Shown here piece by piece: positions 4,638 through 7,596 of a stretch of DNA of 7,596 nt. The notes below the pieces were generated by a model. That model made no database searches. It saw only the letters and a program-made list of their open reading frames with translations, and had not been told where the DNA came from. Position 1 is the first letter of the stretch, and every line of letters begins with the position of its first letter. Where the stretch lies: assembly GCA_000416085.1 (NCBI GenBank), contig KE356579.1:2311273-2318868 (forward strand). The letters are read 5' to 3'. A program made the position numbers and the translations under genes. Source of the DNA: a halophilic archaeon J07HX64. Lineage in GTDB: Archaea; Halobacteriota; Halobacteria; Halobacteriales; Haloarculaceae.

Positions 4638-6635
4638 GGGAACAGTGAGATAGGGGGACCCCTCCCGCGCCTCGACGAGACAGAGGTGGTAGCCACGGTC
4701 TCGAGAGAGGTTAACGAGACTTTTCTGACTGCTTTGACTGTCCAATCGCCCCTGTGTCGCCTCCTCAGCGATATCCAGCGCCTCGCTCTCGAAGTAACTG
4801 GGGGTCACGAGAAACACGCCCGCCAGCGAGTCGGTCGAGTTCCCGGTCCGTTTGGCGGCGGTGACCAGTTGCTCCATCTCCGCCTCCCGCACCGGGTCAC
4901 GGTCGCTGTCGACGGTCGCCACGAACAGCGGTCGCCCACGCTGATCACGGAACACCACGTCGAACGACTCCGTGCCGTCCGCTGTCTCGACCGATGTGTC
5001 CAGGTCGGCGCGGTCTATCGACGGGAGCGCGTCGTGCATCCTGGACAGCGATTTCCGGTTTCCGGTCTCTGTTATCTCGAACGGTAACGTCGTGAGGACC
5101 CACTCGACGAACTCGTAGGGGATGGTGCTCGCGACGAACGTCTCGTAGGGCTGTCCCTCGACGCTGACCGGCCCGTCGAACCCGCCGTACACCTCCAGTT
5201 GCAGATTCGCCCGGAGCGACGCCCGGTCACCGTCGCCGGTTTGAATATCGCTCAGCGTCACGCCACCCTGTGAACTGTATCTGACGAACACGGCTGTCTC
5301 CTCGACTGCCTCGCTACCTGTTAGTTCGCGGGTCGACTCGGCCGCCACCGGGTCGGGTTCGTTGCCGCCTCTGTCGAGCGTATCGAGCTGTCTGCGCAAC
5401 GCGTCCCGCTCCTCACGAGTTGCGTCGAGTCGCTCCCGCAGTGTGTCCCGCTCCTCGCTGACGGCCGTTAGTTGCGCTTCGAGTTCATCTCGCTCCTCGC
5501 GAACGCGTGTCAGTTGTTCGCCAGGTTCATTATCATCCTCCTGCTCGCGGGAGTGCGGGTCCAGCCGCTCACCGGTGGTGCTGTCAGGACTCGTCCTGTC
5601 GTTGTCGGTCCCGGGCTCGACCGGTGCCGGTCTGGTGGCGGGCTCGCTCTCGTCCGCGCTTGATCCGTCGCTGGACTCGACCAGCTCCGGTTCGGCGGTG
5701 GCTCGACTCCCATCCGCGCTCGGTCCGTCGCCGAGTTCGTCGGGCTGTGTCGCCTGGTCGGTCGCCGGCTGTTCGTCCGCCCTGCCGGTGGTCCGGTCCG
5801 GGTCTATCGAGGGGATCGTGCGAAGCTCGGTGTCGGGCGCATCCGGTGTGCCCGTCTGCCCGTTCCCGACCGGTTCGGTGCCCGCCGTGTGACCCGCTCC
5901 ACTCTCGGGCTGCTCGGCAACCGACCCGTGTTCGTCACCCGACAGTCCTGCCGTCGTGCCGCCTACAGCCGGATCTGTCGCCCGCTCGCCGGAGTTCGTC
6001 TCCGCGCCACCAGCTGATTCAGTCACCCGTTCGTCGGCGGTCTCTACGCCGCTGTCGGGACCGGTCGGCTCCGGCTCTGACTCTGGTTCGGGTGTTGGCT
6101 CTGGCAGACCGACCGGCTCCAGCGTGACGGGACGGACCTGGTAGATGCCAACCTCGTCTACTGCCGTCTCGAACGCCTCGCGCCCGCCGACGAGGCGGCT
6201 GGACTGGCCGACAAAACCGACGGCCATCGAGGTGCCGGCGTGGTACACAAGGTAGTAGTCGCCGCTGAGGACATCCTCCGACAGCTCGACGTAGCCGGTG
6301 AACCCGCCCTCAGAGAGGGTTTCGTCGACCGTCGAGAGAGGCGTCTGCTCGGTGTAGAACTGGTCGCGTAGCTCGTCGTTCTGCTCCTGCATCACCGCGA
6401 GCAGCGGCAGTGCCGGTGACGGCGCGCTGTACGCGGTTCCTGCTGTCTCCTCGAACACCTCGATGTCACCACCGCGGAGGGCAACGGGGACACCGCTGGT
6501 CATGAACAGTTCGGTGTCGCCAGCCCGGACCACACCGGAGAACTCGTCCGCTGCGAGTCGCTGGAGACCGCGATACCCGCTGTCGAAGCGACGCGTTCGC
6601 CACCCCTCGACACGCTCGAGGACACGTGTACTCAT
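4629..6635 (-). CDS. Large multidomain protein with disordered linker and coiled coil, next to MinD-type ATPase
   Basis: This protein has 668 residues and no signal peptide or membrane span. Residues 1-178 form a beta-rich N-terminal domain with two similar units (EFSGVVRAG...LFMTSGVPVAL near 31-53 and GFTGYVELS...YYLVYHAGTSMAVGF near 111-141). They faintly recall PATAN/DUF4388-type domains. Residues 178-372 are a disordered acidic linker rich in Pro, Glu, Thr, Ser, Gly and Asp, starting with an EP-repeat (PEPTPEPESEPEP). It contains a 20-residue tandem repeat (303-342). Residues 379-420 are three 14-residue coiled-coil repeats (consensus EERDxL). Residues 445-668 form a mixed alpha/beta C-terminal domain with FDVVFRDQRGRPLFVATV (558-575), GVFLVTPSYF and YHLCLVEAREGS. 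The strand order could suit a degenerate PD-(D/E)XK-like fold, but no ExK is present. Its position 38 nt after the ATPase gene suggests a partner of that ATPase. It has its own TATA box. Function unknown. Confidence 0.85.
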   Translation of the reverse strand: MSTRVLERVEGWRTRRFDSGYRGLQRLAADEFSGVVRAGDTELFMTSGVPVALRGGDIEVFEETAGTAYSAPSPALPLLAVMQEQNDELRDQFYTEQTPLSTVDETLSEGGFTGYVELSEDVLSGDYYLVYHAGTSMAVGFVGQSSRLVGGREAFETAVDEVGIYQVRPVTLEPVGLPEPTPEPESEPEPTGPDSGVETADERVTESAGGAETNSGERATDPAVGGTTAGLSGDEHGSVAEQPESGAGHTAGTEPVGNGQTGTPDAPDTELRTIPSIDPDRTTGRADEQPATDQATQPDELGDGPSADGSRATAEPELVESSDGSSADESEPATRPAPVEPGTDNDRTSPDSTTGERLDPHSREQEDDNEPGEQLTRVREERDELEAQLTAVSEERDTLRERLDATREERDALRRQLDTLDRGGNEPDPVAAESTRELTGSEAVEETAVFVRYSSQGGVTLSDIQTGDGDRASLRANLQLEVYGGFDGPVSVEGQPYETFVASTIPYEFVEWVLTTLPFEITETGNRKSLSRMHDALPSIDRADLDTSVETADGTESFDVVFRDQRGRPLFVATVDSDRDPVREAEMEQLVTAAKRTGNSTDSLAGVFLVTPSYFESEALDIAEEATQGRLDSQSSQKSLVNLSRDRGYHLCLVEAREGSPYLTVPEL
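5376..5501 (-). repeat. Three tandem 42-bp repeats encoding 14-residue coiled-coil units
   Basis: The units are REERDELEAQLTAV, SEERDTLRERLDAT and REERDALRRQLDTL, exactly two heptads each with no gaps. They encode the coiled coil of the 668-residue protein. The shared EERD core and constant spacing point to in-frame tandem duplication followed by drift. Copy number could vary between strains. Confidence 0.75.
5610..5729 (-). repeat. Two tandem, diverged 60-bp repeats in the linker
   Basis: Residues 303-322 and 323-342 of the 668-residue protein align without gaps at a 20-residue period. The units start DGPSADGS and DGSSADES and both reach VE at the same offset. The underlying DNA shares TCCGCGCT and GTCCGTCG-type words. 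This indicates linker growth by duplication. Confidence 0.5.
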
Positions 6636-6660
6636 TGTTCGACTAGACCAAGATGGGACT

Positions 6661-6670
6661 GATATAGTTT
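6661..6670 (-). promoter_or_regulatory. TATA box of the 668-residue gene
   Basis: The minus strand reads AAACTATATC, centred about 30 nt before the ATG at 6635, in the 38-nt gap after the ATPase stop. The gene can therefore be transcribed on its own, probably with only a few untranslated bases, as well as by read-through from upstream. Confidence 0.6.
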
Positions 6671-6673
6671 GTC

Positions 6674-7333
6674 TTAGACCGCGCGCTCGACTGCACGGGC
6701 GAGCGCACCGAACTGTTCGCTCGCAGACGAGTCGGGTGCGAGAGCGGCCACCGGCTGGCCAGCCCGTTGTGCCGTCGCGAGTCGGTCCGACTCCGGCAGA
6801 GCCGTGACCGGCGCACCGAGTGTCGACGCGAGTCGGTCGTGTGAGCCGAGCCGGTCGGCTCGGTTCAGCACAACCCGCGCAAGCGGCGTGTCGAGCTCCC
6901 GCGCCAGCTCCCGTGTCCGGACTGCCCCGGCCAGTGCGGCCCGCGTCGGGCGTGTCACGAGCAGCGCGGCCTCACCGGCCAGCAGCGCCACCCCCGCGTC
7001 GCTGTGCATCCCGGCCGGTGCGTCGACGACGACTCGGCCGTACTCGCGTTCGACTGCCTGGACTGCATCGACCAGTGCCGCCGGGTCTGCCGCCCGCACA
7101 CCCGCGAGTGACCGCCCGCAGGGAAGCACGGCAACCGGTCCACACTCCCGGACCGCCTCGACCGCCGACGCCCGCCCCGCGAGCACGTCGTGGAGGTCCG
7201 GACCACGTGCCGAGGGCAGGTCTGCCATCCCCAGATCCGCGTCGACCGCAACGGCGTCCAGTTCGGCCGCCAGATTGTACGCGACTGTCGTCTTCCCGAC
7301 ACCACCCTTTCCTGCGGTGACTGTGAGCCTCAT
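6674..7333 (-). CDS. MinD/ParA-family P-loop ATPase
   Basis: This 219-residue protein belongs to the deviant-Walker ATPases that set the position of other cellular components by ATP-driven dimerisation. Visible motifs are the deviant Walker A KGGVGKTT (9-16, with the signature Lys9), VDADLGMADL (30-39, with Asp33), Walker B VVVDAPAGM (101-109, with Asp104), and VVLNRAD (154-160). A late LPESDRLATAQRAGQPV (179-195) is like the corresponding loop of MinD. It is shorter than bacterial MinD (about 270 residues). The C-terminus (FGALARAVERAV) has no obvious separate membrane-targeting helix after it, so membrane binding would need a partner. The ATG at 7333 overlaps the stop of the preceding gene (ATGA), implying coupled translation. 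A small ParA, MinD or a related ATPase such as MipZ or FlhG are alternatives. The family is sure, the subtype not. Confidence 0.92.
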   Translation of the reverse strand: MRLTVTAGKGGVGKTTVAYNLAAELDAVAVDADLGMADLPSARGPDLHDVLAGRASAVEAVRECGPVAVLPCGRSLAGVRAADPAALVDAVQAVEREYGRVVVDAPAGMHSDAGVALLAGEAALLVTRPTRAALAGAVRTRELARELDTPLARVVLNRADRLGSHDRLASTLGAPVTALPESDRLATAQRAGQPVAALAPDSSASEQFGALARAVERAV

Positions 7334-7596
7334 GCCAGCCGTTCGAGTGCCGACAGCGGGACCTCTGTCTCGTCGAGCCGGTCACCGAACTCACCGTGTC
7401 GCTGTTCGATCTGTTCGAGACGCCGCCTGTCGGCGTCGAGCCGGTCACACAGTGCCCGTACCTGTTCGATGCCTCCCGCCGCGTCGACGGCCGCGCGCGC
7501 CTCCCCCGCTGTCTCCACCGCGGCGAGGCGCTCTGCCGTCTCGATACGGTTCCCGAGCGCACCGAGCCAGGCGTCTATCGCCTCGCCGGGATCGAC
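7330..7596 (-). CDS. Helical, coiled-coil-like protein, C-terminal part only
   Basis: Eighty-eight C-terminal residues are visible. The frame is open to the right edge, so the true start lies outside the window; a GTG at 7518 is in frame but is probably internal. The sequence is almost entirely helical and charged, with heptad-like segments (IETAERLAAVETAGEARAAV, then IEQVRALCDRLDADRRRLEQI and HGEFGDRLDETEVPLSALERLA). No membrane segment or catalytic motif is visible. Its TGA overlaps the ATG of the MinD-type ATPase gene by four bases, so the two are cotranscribed and probably translationally coupled. That suggests, without proving, that the protein binds or regulates the ATPase. The family is not recognised. 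Confidence 0.7.
   Translation of the reverse strand, partial: VDPGEAIDAWLGALGNRIETAERLAAVETAGEARAAVDAAGGIEQVRALCDRLDADRRRLEQIEQRHGEFGDRLDETEVPLSALERLA

Noticed and set aside
5362..6144. Several frames antisense to the linker and coiled coil of the 668-residue gene
   Set aside because: They are Ser/Arg-rich mirror images of the Glu/Asp/Pro-rich linker codons and have no independent support.

Overview
The window looks like chromosomal DNA from a haloarchaeon (class Halobacteria). The predicted proteins are rich in Asp and Glu and the codons favour G/C at the third position. Several genes have a TATA-like element about 26-30 nt upstream of the start codon, as expected for the leaderless or nearly leaderless transcripts common in this group. 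One internal operon gene is instead preceded by a strong Shine-Dalgarno match. Genus cannot be fixed from the sequence.

Layout. (1) Positions 1-454, minus strand: a conserved-looking hypothetical gene cut by the left edge. (2) 648-1034, minus strand: a small protein with a Tat-like signal and a DUF3006-like beta domain. (3) 1282-3338, plus strand: a two-gene operon encoding a split cobalamin-independent methionine synthase (MetE). The first gene encodes a MetE-like protein without zinc ligands. The second carries the complete zinc and homocysteine site. The genes overlap by ATGA. (4) 3339-4326: about 1 kb with no ordinary gene. It holds several inverted repeats, a possible gene remnant and a possible 27-residue membrane peptide on the minus strand. 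(5) 4327-4632, plus strand: a small winged-helix regulator with inverted repeats in its promoter. (6) 4629-6635, minus strand, convergent with the regulator: a 668-residue multidomain protein (N-terminal beta domain, disordered acidic linker, 14-residue-repeat coiled coil, C-terminal domain). (7) 6674-7333, minus strand: a MinD/ParA-type ATPase. (8) 7330-7596, minus strand: the C-terminal part of a helical protein, overlapping the ATPase gene by ATGA and running off the right edge.

How they work together. The MetE pair probably acts as one enzyme that methylates homocysteine to methionine. The three genes at the right end are co-oriented and tightly packed: helical protein, MinD-type ATPase and then the 668-residue protein, which also has its own promoter. 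This suggests a spatial-organisation or polarity module in which one or both non-ATPase proteins partner the ATPase. That last point is inference. No tRNA, rRNA, CRISPR array, insertion sequence or integrase was recognised.
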